Source: Wuchereria bancrofti
Lineage: Eukaryota > Nematoda > Chromadorea > Rhabditida > Onchocercidae
Assembly (NCBI GenBank): GCA_005281725.1
Contig: SSBO01000009.1
Span: 12,640,881-12,704,880 of the forward strand
Direction of reading: 5' to 3'
DNA: 64,000 nucleotides
Within the stretch, counting starts at the first letter, position 1; every line of letters starts with the position of its first letter. Below are positions 14,022-25,310 of this stretch, in pieces. Below the pieces are notes generated by a model. That model was not told the origin of the DNA and did no database searches. It saw only the letters and a list, made by a program, of their open reading frames with translations. Position numbers and translations under genes: made by a program.

Positions 14022-17000
14022 TTTATGTCTATTCCTGCAATACTTAAAAAAATCCAGCAATAAATCGTTTATCAGTAATCATATTATATGCTGTAATGCC
14101 AATTATTATTCGTAATAAATATTATTCATATTATGCTGTAATAACTGTTATTCATTTAATCTTTCATGCGTTAGTATTTATAGTACTTTAAAGTGAATAT
14201 ATATAATAACTTTTGAATTTCCAATTTTTTTTTCCCAAAATCCAGCAATTCTTGGATGAGTTTGAATTTACTAGCATTGTTAAAAAGTGGTACAAATGAT
14301 TAATTTACTCTTATCATCATGAAATATTAATTAGTAACAGCAACATTAATTAATAAAAAGATGTTGAATTTTAAATTAAATACTGAAATCTGCCACATAT
14401 AAATTAATATCTAAATTAGCTCAAATTGTTAAACATACCTTTAGTATAACTATCAATTATGTGACACCACTAATAAAAACGTGCTGAGTAAAACTTAAAA
14501 TGTCGTAATAATTCACATATACCAACACACGATGATCAGTTTTTCCGTTCAGGATGATAATTTCAATTTCCGGATTAATATACCTAACTAAAATAGTCTA
14601 CTTTTACAGTAATAACCAAAACATAAAGTATTTTTTTAAGAAAAAAGTAAGCCCACCCCCCTTCATCATCTCATGATCACAATATAAAGCTAAACAATAT
14701 CTTTGAGCTCATTTCTCATCACAATGCTCCATCTTATGAAAACTTTTCGTTTCAGCCATTTTTTTAATTTCTTATCTTACGTGAAACTTTTTAATGAATC
14801 ATTTTACGTTTATGTTCAAATGAAATGCTAAATAGTTTGTTACGAAAAATTGTAAAATAACATCAAATATAAAAATTAAACATTAAATTATGCCAAAAAT
14901 TTCAACTCTTTAAACAATTTATGCAATAAATATTTAAGCAATAATTTTTTTTTTTTATTATTATAAATTTCAAATTTTAGATTGCAGAAGATTACAAATT
15001 TCAATCTTTTTAATGAAATGATAAAGTTGTAAATGAGATGACTATTTTAGAGTGAATTGATAAAATGAAAAATTAGAAATTGCTTCATTTCGTTTTACTT
15101 ATATATTATATTTTAAAAGAAACTTGTAATAGTTATATGAAATTTATTAGTAATTATCAATAAGAGATAAATTATCAGTGATTAAAAATTAGCAGTATTA
15201 AAGTTTTATTTTTTATGTTGTTTTCAAACTTTACATTATTTATCAAATCTATCATCATACTTTACAAAACTTTTTTTTTTATTTTGTATTTTTTTTTCTT
15301 TTTTTTTTTGATAAGAATTATATTGCCTATATTATAAGAATGAAAGATAAGTGATAATGTTATAATTTAGAAAATATAAATGTCACTAACTGTTCTCATT
15401 ATGCATGGAGAAAAAATAAAAGTATATTTGATTAGATGAATAAATTTCTTTCTTTTGTTTGGAAAATTGTATTAATAATTAGTACTAATTAAAAAGAGTT
15501 ATCTTTTGCTTACTTGTAAGTTACAGTTATAATCTAACAGAAACCTTTTAAATCGAACAATAAAATTGTATAATTTCATGTTTAAGTAAGCTGTACTTTG
15601 ATTACTCTTATTTTGTTTTCATTGTTTTCTTACCAATAATATGTTAATAATTTTAATTCCTTTTAAATGTTCAGCATAATGTTTGAAAAATTAATTCAGG
15701 ACCATAAATTAAATCGGATCCTATTCAAAAAAAAAAAAAAAATGGACTGAAAAAAAAAATTCCTGATAATTCTTCTTTTTTCTAATTTTATTTTTCCCTT
15801 GTTTATCGATAATACTCAATTTTTTTTTTTTCATTTACTTTCCATTTCTTCTCTTTCCTCTCACCTTTAGTCCTTTCTCAGTTTACCATCTTCCGAAATA
15901 ACTAACGTTCAAAGCAAAATTTTTATTAATAATAATAATAATTAATAATGATAATAATAATAATAACTATATCAATAGCGATAATAACAATAACAATAAT
16001 AAATATTAATAAATAATATCAATAATAATAAATAATAAAAACAGGAAAAATAACAAGAAAATGTTCATTTCACATGTTTATTGGAAGATGCGACAAATTC
16101 TTTTAATGAAAAAGAAATAAAATTAATTAAAATGCTTATCATATTATGTTGTTCCAAAACAATTATTGTTAGAAATATTACAGTGTTATTATTAGCAATC
16201 GAAACAAATACAGCAGAAAAATGATTTAGCGTTGTAATAAAAATCATATGAAACTTGTTTGAAATCATCTATTCTTTTTAACTGCAAACAAAACTAATTA
16301 ACCTTACAACAAAATCAATTAACCTTACATTATATTACAACAAAAATTATTGTTTTCGTCAAATCTTACTTTCATTGTTTAAAAATTTTTAAATCAATAA
16401 TGTCAGTTCAATTTTTATTTCTTAAATTTTGAAACTGAAGCTTTTTCTTTTTTTTTTCTTTTTTTTTTTTTTTTGCACCAGTAGTTTTTATGTGATTAAT
16501 AATGTGGTGCAAGCTGATATTTGATTAAATGATATTACTTAATCGTAAAAATTCATCGTTTATTTTAATGAATTGTGTGATTATTTGTAAAATTTTTAAG
16601 ATTGAAAAGGTTGAAGTCAGTCACATGATCAATTGACATTTCCAATCATTCTGTAAAATTTTACTGAATGATTGTGAATTTATCGAATGCGAGAAAAAAT
16701 TGAAATGTTTGATGTGAACCAATATTGCCGCTCATATGTACTTCAACCTTATTCAGTACTATTTCCTATTCTATTCTTATTTTTTTCTATTCTATTTTGT
16801 ATTCAACAGTAAGTGTTATATAATTGGTATACTCTCAAAAGGTTTAACCAAAAAAAAAAAAAAAAAGAGGAGAAAATTGACAGCATGTAAATATTGAAAG
16901 TAGAACAGAAGCATCATATTGGATGAAAATAAAACAGGTCTTTTAATATAAAATTAAATTTAAGAAAGACAGCATACTTCTTATTTGTACATTTCTTTGT

Positions 17001-18054
17001 TGAAATTAGTATAGCAATTCTGGTATGGTTTAAATTTTAAAAAATTTTCAACTGTCTATTTAATTTTATTAGTTAAAATATAATGTATAGATGATGCATA
17101 ATACTGTTTGTTGAAATAATCGCAACTTCATGTGCTGCGCATTCAATACATGCCACTTTTTTTTTTTTTCTACACGAATTATTTAAATAAACATTCATTA
17201 CCTGCAATATCATTATGCATAAATGATGATGCATGAATAGTGAAATCCGGTTTTTCAGATAATTTAAAATCAGTTTTTTCGATAAAATAATTTTGCTACA
17301 TTGGCGGTTTTAATGATAAGAATATCAGGTTAATATCAAATTGTTGCAGTGAATGGAAGAAATATCTGTATATCATTTTTATCATTCAAATGATAGCGAG
17401 AAAACATGAATGTTTATTATGAATAGGTGTATAATTATGTATTCCAGCGTAACTTTATTAAAAATGCGTACGTGTAAATGTCGTTAAAAAGAAAAACGAA
17501 GTTTATATACAATGATTTCATTTTATAATTTATACTGATAATTTATTTTATTTTATTTTTTCTTAAATAGAATGAAAAAATTTTTGTCTTTTTAACTTTC
17601 TAAAAAATGACTCATCTTTTTTTCATTTTTTTTTTTTTCTATTCCTCATCTTTTCAAAACAGGTATTTTTGTTTCTCCTAATATATGGCGTCATAACGAA
17701 ATGCCATTTTTCCTAAGTAAATAGATTAATCAATATCATGCCACAATATCAACCAAAAAAAAAAAAAAAAAAATTATCAATCTTATTACGCCCTTTCAAA
17801 TGATTTCTTAATTTGATTAATTTTAGAATTCGAAAAAAAAAAGATGAAAAAGTTCTTTTCTAATTACATTCACAATGTGAAAAACATGTGCTCACCTAAT
17901 CATTTGCCACAATTCTTTCATTATTGATGCATTCATTTCAATTTCGTCGATTTTGAAACAAAAAACTGTCAAACTTAAATTTCACCTTTTTTCAGCTATT
18001 TTATTTTCTTTTTTTTTTTCAGTTATCGTCTATATTTATGCACATAGAAATACG
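14022..18054. other. AT-rich intergenic region with simple repeats
   Basis: No supported gene. It lies upstream of two divergent genes (J-protein on minus, ShK-nitrobindin on plus), so promoters of both should be here. It contains many A and T homopolymers and an (AAT)n-type microsatellite at about 15930-16040. A T-rich run ending in CAG at about 18008-18022 precedes the next gene and is a plausible trans-splice acceptor. Confidence 0.6.
15930..16040. repeat. (AAT)n-like microsatellite
   Basis: An interrupted run of AAT/AATAATA units, directly visible in the sequence. Confidence 0.85.
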
Positions 18055-20730
18055 ATGCTATTTTACAATTGCTTATTCTCGCTTGGTGCTTTTACAATGA
18101 TAATCGGTGCTAAAACAAAAAATTCAGGTCAGTTTAATATTTAAAATATTATTGAAAATTCGGGAAAAAATATAGTTTGTCGATTTTTTTACCTTATAAA
18201 TAAGTTTTTTTTTTTTTTTGTCGTTTTGTTTTTTCGTTTTTTTATTTTTTATTCTATTTTATTTTATTTTTTTTTTGTTATTGTTGTTGAAATAAATCCA
18301 ATAATTTGAGTCTAAATAGTTTTATTATATTTTAAACATTTGACATCAAAATTATGCTCATCCCAAATATTTTTTTGATTTTTTAAATGCTACAAAAAGA
18401 TATATTTACGTTTTCTTCTTTCTTTTCCTGTCATTTTTGAAAAAAATCATGAGCTACAATAGTGAAAAGTTGTTTTAGCGCAAGATAGATTGCGCCCTAT
18501 ATTAATATGTGATTGTATTGGCAAACTTCTAGTTGCCTTGCGTCATTCTTTTTGATGACAAATCTGTGAATGATTTTACATTTTTGAAATAAAAGAAAAT
18601 ATATTTTGAGTAAAATTGATTTACTTAAATAAGAGCTTAATCGACTTAAAATAAAACATCATAATTAGCTTATTTTATGACTTTTTCCAAAAAAATTTTA
18701 ATACTATATGCAAAACAAAATTGAATAATATGATATTAGATAGATAGATAGATAAACAAGCAAATGTATATAATAAGTATTTAACAATATTTCATTTTTG
18801 GTTGACAACCTTTATTCACATTACTGATTAACTTTTTCTACGACTGAAATAAATGTTAAATTTTATTCAATTTTGTAACGGTTAAAATTTAATATTTCTT
18901 TATCAAAAATACTTTCTACAAAAATAATTTTCATTTTTGTTTTGTAAATTTTTTATGGAACATTTTTGTGAAACATTCTTATCAAAAATTTCTCGAAGCG
19001 TATGTATTTATTTACACACACATAGACGACATTTTACGAGTGATTTTTCAATTTTTTTAAACTCTTTATTCGGCTGTAATGTTTCACTTTTCTTTAAACA
19101 TTGCATATAAAATTTTGATTACAGTAAAAATTTCATGCATAACTTTAATTGAAAAAGAAAAAATGAATCACTTAAGATGTTAGACAACTGTTTCATTGAA
19201 TTTTTGAAGCATAAAATTATGATGCATGTATAAAATTCTATTTATTTTTTAGTGGATAAATGCAGAGATCTGGATCGACATTGTTTTGATCTAATTGCAC
19301 AAGATGGAAGTCAATGTCTGAAATCAGCATTTGCCAAGAAAAATTGTTTAATGACATGTATGATATGTGGTAAAATCGAGAAAAGTTAGCATTTAAATGA
19401 CATTTTTCTTTTTTTAAATCAATTTTTTGCTTATTTTAAATTCACATTTACTATATATATATGAAGCAGTATTTCGATAATTCATTTCACACAATTTCTA
19501 CTTCCAATTTTGCCCAGCATGAAATATATATATATATGAATTGAAGTATATATATATATATATATGAACTAAAGGAGATTTGAATTTATCAAACTTTTTT
19601 AGAGAGGTTATTCTTATAGGTCAAAATATTTCAGAATATGATGTACGTTATGTACCAGAATTATTGAAGCCATTAGCATGGTTAATTGGAATTTGGCGTG
19701 CTGAAACTGGTGGCAAAGCAATCTTTCCAACAATACCTGTATTTACATATGGAGAACAAATTGAATTTTCATTGCCAACTTCCAGCTTAAAAGCTCTTAA
19801 AGCACTTAACTATACGTAAATTTTTCAATTTAATTAATCAGTAAATATATCATCAACTTATCAAACTTATCAAAGTTTATTAAATTAACATGTCAATATC
19901 AGATAATTTTAACCATAAATGTAATTTCAGAGCTTTTGCATGGGACATGAATAATCGTGAGGAATTGCATAGTGAATATGGTTTTATAACTATGAAACCG
20001 AATACGAAAGAAGTTGCTTTGTCAACTGTTATGAACAATGGTATTTGAACAAGTACTGTTAGCAAATCCGGTTTCCGGTTATATTCCAAAAGAAGTAGCA
20101 AAAATTATTCCACCTATCAAATATCAATTTATACATTGAGTAGCAAATAGAAATTAGTAAATTTCATTCTGCTAAATTTCAATGATTAATTTTAGGCTTT
20201 GTAATGATTGAACAAGGTCCACTGCGTGGAAAGTCAATCAAACTTGTTTTGCAAGATATTGGTCGAATAAGTTTCAGCCGAGATTTACCAGTACATGGGG
20301 TTTGAATATATTCACATTATTCCTGCTTTAACTTTCATTCCATTAGTAAAAAACTACAATTTCACCATGATAAGAAAGCAATAAGGACGGAGTTAATCTG
20401 TCTAATCAAAATTTGATGAAATTAGAAACTTAATTGAATAGGCTTATGCAACACTGATATCTAACTTCTTATCAGATTTTATTAACAGTAAATGATACTA
20501 AGTAAGGTAAACATAACTGTTTCCTAATGATATTTGAAATAAAAATAATGTCGAAATTATATTATTGTGATATTAAAAAAAATAAAAAATGTAAACAAAT
20601 TTTGCAGACAATTCGAGAATTTCGATTGTTGGACAGCGAAACACTTGAACAACGATTTATGATGGAAACGTTAACACATCGGATGCAAATGCATACTTCT
20701 ATTCGATATAAAAAAATTTATCCGAAATAA
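18055..20730 (+). CDS. Predicted secreted ShK domain - nitrobindin (THAP4-like heme barrel) protein
   Basis: Exons 18055-18127, 19253-19369, 19635-19815, 19931-20040, 20196-20299 and 20608-20730 join in phase to about 235 aa. The first exon encodes a signal-peptide-like hydrophobic start (MLFYNCLFSLGAFTMIIGA). The second is a ShK domain with six cysteines (DKCRDLDRHC ... CLMTCMICG). The remaining four encode a nitrobindin/DUF1794 fold: LKPLAWLIGIWRAETGG, FPTIPVFTYGEQIEF, TKEVALSTVMNNGF, GRISFSRDLPVHGTIREF and the C-terminal MQMHTSIRYKK, where the family carries its heme-ligating histidine. Nitrobindins bind ferric heme and react with NO or peroxynitrite. The ShK-to-barrel link uses a GTAAAA donor at 19370. 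If that donor is not used, the frame ends at 19389 as a 69-aa ShK peptide, and the barrel then has no visible ATG. The nitrobindin part is secure; the fusion is inferred. Confidence 0.75.
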
Positions 20731-21622
20731 ATTAAGAAAATTCAACCCAAAAAAGAAAAAGAAAATAAAAAATAAAAAATAATAAAAAAAAGGAAAAAAA
20801 AAACGTTGTTTACATAAGATCAAGAGATTAGCTACTGATATTCCTGTGCTCAAAGTCCCACTGACCATTTCTGATCAATCATATCTTATTATTATCATCA
20901 AGGAATAAGATTAATATTTGCAGAGATCGTTTAATTTCGTTTGTTATTTCGAAATTTTTGTGAAATGTGGGAAAATCGAATGAAAAAATCGCTTAATTAA
21001 TTAATATGTTGAATTATTCAAAACAAAAAAAAAAAATTCGAAATCCTCGACAATGCAACCTAAAACATAAACAATAATAATAGACAAAAAAAAAAAAAAG
21101 TATGTACTGAAAGTTTTATAAATCGTAGCTATTCTTTAGATATGCTACGTTTTCACTTCCAATCTCTGCTACAATAAGACTTACTGCTATTTTCAGCATT
21201 TCATAAGTTCTGCCACATCAGACACAATATACACTGTTTCACCAATTCTATGTTTCTCTGCTTCAACCCTATTTCTTACGCTCTCATTCATAAGCCTCAC
21301 CACCTATTTCTGCTTTCACCCTTTTTCTTGCACTCCTTTCCGTTCATTTTTTCAAGCAATATTTGCATTTCCTCATGCGTCCTGCTTCTCCTCCATTCTA
21401 ATGAATCTTATGTCCGTAGTCACTGAGGGGTGTCTCGTAGTTCCTTGTGTCTCTCAGTTGCCAAATTGATGTTTTGGGAGAAGGATTTGGGTTTTTTTGT
21501 TCATGGGGAATACATGCTCGATCGTTAAGTTCTGTCATTCGGAAGTCTTTTTCAGAAGCGTGTAAATATAGATTTTCGGAAATTCTGAACAAATACGATT
21601 GTGTGATCTGTCATCCCTCAAG
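20731..21622. other. Spacer between two plus-strand genes
   Basis: About 0.9 kb of AT-rich DNA downstream of the nitrobindin gene, with poly-A runs near 20750-20800 and 21025-21095. No exon is supported. The spacing is longer than the gap usual inside a nematode operon, so co-transcription with the next gene is possible but not indicated. Confidence 0.5.
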
Positions 21623-23369
21623 ATGACGCTATTGTCCGCAAACTGGAAACAACTGCAAGAGGTAATTTTTGGATGGAATTCCCATGATTTGAATGAAATT
21701 CCCATAACTGCCCAAGTTCCGAATTTCTAAATTCCCTTTCTCAGTTTCTGCAAGCCATGTAAGCTAAATAACTTACTTTTTACGATTCACTTGATTTTCG
21801 TTATTGAATAAAACGAGTCGACTTTGTTCTGGACACATTGCTTACATCACACAGTTGTACTTTTCCATCCTGTATAGCTATATTATGGCTGATTGTAGGA
21901 ACTGAAGCAGGAGAAGACAAATTCGATGGAAAAAGCTAATGGTAATCCATATAATGGGGGCATCATTTGTAAGCGCAAAAAAATGGCTCGTTTAGCCAGG
22001 AAGAAAATGAATCGACAGAAGCTTGACAGGGAAAGAAGAGCTGGTGGTTCGGATATTTCATCTTTAGAAGTTACGGGGGGTCAACAAAAGTAAGTGAATT
22101 ATTCATTTTTTTTAACCCCTTTTATTCATAACTTTTAAATTGGGTTATGCATTTGATTGCTGAACGAGATTATTTGCGATTACTTTGTAAATAAAATTCA
22201 TGAAACAGACTTCGATCCGAGTATATTGTCAACAATTATTTTTTGATTTTTAAAATGAAGGAATATAATAATTTGATTGTTGAAAAAGAAAGAAATCATA
22301 ATAATGACAGTTTATTAAACAAATTGATAAATGCTTGTTTGGATCACCAGTTAAAGAGGAATTTGAATTATTGTCGTAAGTGGAATTTAAGGCCAAGTTT
22401 GTGGGAATGATAATTGTGATAACCTCCCATATATGATCTGTTTAGCAGGGAAAACGAGTTAACGAACGTGCTTGGAATAGATTGTGAATATGTTGGCGTT
22501 GGCATTGATGGTAGTGATAACATGCTTGCAAGGATTTCAATTGTAAATATGCAGGGTCAATGTATCTATGATAAGTACGTGAAACCAAGAGAGAATATAA
22601 CGGATTACCGCACGGCAATAAGCGGCATCAGGCCTATTAATTTGGTGAATGGTAAGTTATTTGACAATCGTTATACTTCATCCAGCCAGGTTATTGAGAA
22701 TTTCAGTGCGGTACTCATGATTTTATTAAATGTTAACGACAGCATTATCAGGTCAGACTGTCTTTTTTTATATCACTCGATTCCGTTTGACTTCTCAACT
22801 TTTTACATGAAACCAGGAATTTTCATTTGTAGAATCTTTTTTTACTATTTTTTAGAATAGGGAAAGTAGCGAACAAAGATGAGCAAGCAAAGAGTATTTG
22901 ATGCATTATTTCATTGCAAACCTATGCTGTAAATTAAAATGTGTTATAGGAGAACCGTTCCAGAAAGTTCAATCAGAGGTGCACAAATTACTTAGCGGTC
23001 GAACTGTTGTCGGACATTCTCTCAAAAATGACTTCAAAGTAAGTTTCAGCTGTATAATTTAATATTAAAATAGAAGTACATTATATATAGGAAGAGAGAG
23101 AGCAAGAAAAAGATCTACGGGTTTGTCATTTTTAGGTTTTGGGTCTTTCTCATACGCGCAAGATGACACGAGATACCGCTACATACTTACCATTCCGCAA
23201 AATTTTGAACCATTCACGAACTCCATCACTGAAATTACTAGCAAAACAGCTGCTGGGTATTGATATTCAGAACGGAGAACATGATTCGGTTAATACTTCT
23301 TTACTATTTCAAAAATACATGTTTATTAAAAAGCTTTTGGACAACCTCATAGAAAAAAAGTACTTGTGA
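21623..23369 (+). CDS. REXO4-type DEDDh 3'-5' RNA exonuclease
   Basis: REXO4/ISG20-family exonucleases trim RNA 3' ends, mainly in the nucleolus. Exons 21623-21661, 21899-22089, 22449-22651, 22950-23038 and 23136-23369 join in phase (about 251 aa). The N-terminus has a short family-like start (NWKQLQ) followed by a Lys/Arg-rich segment (KRKKMARLARKKMNRQK), suggesting nuclear or nucleolar targeting. Exo motifs are all present: Exo I GIDCEYVG, the YRTAISGI segment, Exo II VVGHSLKNDFK, a conserved RDTA segment, and Exo III SLKLLAKQLLGIDIQ then GEHDSVNTS with the DEDDh histidine and final aspartate. The usual D-A after GEHDSVE is N-T here. The intron 22652-22949 stays open for about 200 bases in frame but ends at a stop before the next domain, so splicing is required. 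Confidence 0.93.
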
Positions 23370-23850
23370 AATTGGTGAGATGGACAACTACCGAATATAC
23401 TGTCCTCATTATGTTGTTTTACAGTTAAAAGCTTAACAGTTTCAAGCGTATGAGTAAATATGGTTATATATAAATCCTGATATCCAGGGAAGGATTTATA
23501 TTATATGAATTATCAAAAACTTTGAATTTCGTAAGTTTTAGATCACTGACGCACGAGTCGCGATGCGGTTGTATCTTTTGAACCGAAAACAGTGGGAAAA
23601 GTACGTCCGGTCTCGTAATCGGTGATCATTTCACGTCCCTCATTTGCTGTTTGTGATTCCCTAAGATATTCTCGATGCTTAGCAAGAGCAATAAAAGTTA
23701 TTTCAACGACGAGTCATAACCATTCTGCCATATCACGTATTATTAATTTGCATTACGCCAGTGTCCCTATGAATTATATTCTGCTACATGACTAACATCC
23801 TATCCACGTCTATTCACGTAATACCCATTTAAAATCCTGGGCATGAGACG
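23370..23850. other. Flank between the exonuclease gene and the retroelement
   Basis: Short 3' flank without a supported gene. The last five bases before LTR A are AGACG (23846-23850). They resemble the five bases after LTR C (AGGCG, 33038-33042) with one difference. Confidence 0.5.
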
Positions 23851-24306
23851 TGTCGCTGGAAAGCGAGGAGAAGCAGTAAATGAATCATCTCTTTGTTCAT
23901 AAATTAACTTCGCTTTGCACACATTATACTGTATGAGATATGTGAGAATTAAATGCATGTAATAGACTATTGTAACAAAGAAATGTCTATCTTTAAACAA
24001 ATTTCCTTTATTCCCGAATTCACATTTATGATCCATAGTCTCAATTAACTCCAACACCATCTCTTAATTGCAAATAATCATTTTTTTACAATTGTCCATT
24101 TATAGTGTGGTTGGGGTTTCAGCTCTCTTGTAATGTTTAGCGTTTTATAACTGCGTTGCATCCGTGCGATATGTATAATGCGCTATTATGATGTTGATTT
24201 GTTTTTATGTTAAATAAAGATTTAATTACCCAAGTTTGAGGTGTCTACAATCTAAGAAACAAGAAGAACAGTCAAATTTTGTCACAGTTATAGAAAAACG
24301 ACGACA
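23851..24306 (+). repeat. LTR A (5' LTR, 456 bp)
   Basis: Begins TGTCGCTGG and ends ACGACGACA, so it has the TGT...ACA ends of LTRs and a 5-bp terminal inverted repeat (TGTCG/CGACA). Its boundaries are set by comparison with LTR C, since similarity stops exactly at both ends. LTR B is the same length in reverse orientation. AATAAA at about 24216 within the LTR is a plausible polyadenylation signal. Confidence 0.9.
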
Positions 24307-24441
24307 GAATTTTTTGGTCCAACCAGTCGGCTCTGAACCACAACGACCTAAGGATACAATCAAAACGAGAAGATGAAATACGTAAGTTTCATTCAGTTCA
24401 ACTTAAAAGAAAATTTGATAGTAAAGTTGAAAAGAAAGAAA
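24307..24441 (+). other. Retroelement leader with candidate primer-binding site
   Basis: Untranslated leader between LTR A and the gag ATG. TGGTCCAACCAGTCGG starting about 24315 opens with TGG, as expected for a primer-binding site complementary to a tRNA 3' end, but the tRNA is not identified. This leader is missing beside LTR B. Confidence 0.4.
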
Positions 24442-24663
24442 ATGAGTGTAGAGGAGACAAGAAAGAAAAGTTCTCCATCCTATCTCATTAGAAGAAATTT
24501 GCAATATCTTGAGGATACTGCAAAAAAGGCTGTTGAACAAGCAATGGAGTTGTATGGAAAGAAACCGCCAGTGGAATTAAATTACGAAGAAACAACAGAA
24601 TGGTTAAAACAACAAAAATCTGATATTGGGAAGCAAATAATAGTACTGGACCAAGGCGAATAA
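24442..24663 (+). pseudogene. Truncated gag N-terminus, copy 1
   Basis: ATG-initiated 73-aa frame (MSVEETRKKSSPSYLIRRNL...). The homologous minus-strand gag continues in another frame beyond the end of this ORF, so a frameshift precedes the stop. Right after it the sequence jumps to integrase C-terminal coding, an internal deletion of nearly all gag-pol. The same start occurs at 29780-29559 and about 29240-29043 on the minus strand. Confidence 0.75.
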
Positions 24664-24957
24664 TTTAGAAAAAGAAGATTCTCATCGCTGAACTTGAAGC
24701 TATTATCAACGAAAGACCTTTGGTAGATATTGAAGAAATAGGTCTAGTATTGAAACCTGGAGATTTTCTGAATCCAGGTTCAGCTAGAGGAGAACATTTA
24801 ACGGAAGACAATGTTTACCGTAAAGATAAAACGATATGTAGAGAAGAAAATTTACAAATACATGCATTAGCGCATCAATACAAGAAGAATACATGCAAAA
24901 GAATTGACCATCTATGGAAAACATGGAGAGAAATCTGGTTGTTCAAATGGCTTAGCT
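24664..24957 (+). pseudogene. Integrase C-terminal fragment, copy 1 (plus strand)
   Basis: Encodes AELEAIINERPL, the end of the integrase catalytic core, then LKPGDFLNPGSARGEH, typical of BEL/Pao integrase C-termini. At the WRE of the conserved IDHLWKTWRE segment it turns into the reverse complement of the integrase N-terminal region. In the plus-strand copy at 32144-32481 the normal continuation (EEYLEELRERAQ) is kept. Confidence 0.8.
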
Positions 24958-25310
24958 ATCCTCATAGTACAACCTTTGCAAATCTTTCTCAGGATTTTCT
25001 TAATATATGATCGCCCATGTGGAATCCAATACCGTTCTCTCATCTTGCTCCAAGTGTAGAGTACACTTGCACGGAATGATTTTTCATGATAGTGCTTCAC
25101 TATTAATTCTGCAAACTTTCCTCTATTGATAAAACATGGAAAGTCTTCAATTTCGGGCATAGTTCTTCTAAGCCTTCCAACACATCTCCAGATTCCATTC
25201 TGGTCCTTTTTTGAACCCCAGTGTTCGATTTCCTTTCGTGTTGTATTTAACTGTGCCATTTTGACTATCAATTGCGTTGCTCTATCATATTCCTTAGAAG
25301 TAAAATTCTC
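24958..25310 (-). pseudogene. BEL/Pao integrase N-terminal region
   Basis: Minus-strand frame with the pre-integrase segment (NGIWRCVGRLRR, FPCFINRGKFAELIV). The zinc-binding HYHEKSFRASVLYTW...RERYWIP...ICKGC, which begins the integrase, follows. It reads on to KPFEQPDFSP and then ends at the fold-back junction near 24958. It is frameshifted relative to the RT/RNase H frame at about 25310. Confidence 0.85.

Noticed and set aside
23800..24060. 86-aa minus-strand ORF, also present at 30050-30310 in the opposite orientation
   Set aside because: It lies almost wholly within LTRs A and B; its duplication reflects the LTRs, not a gene pair.
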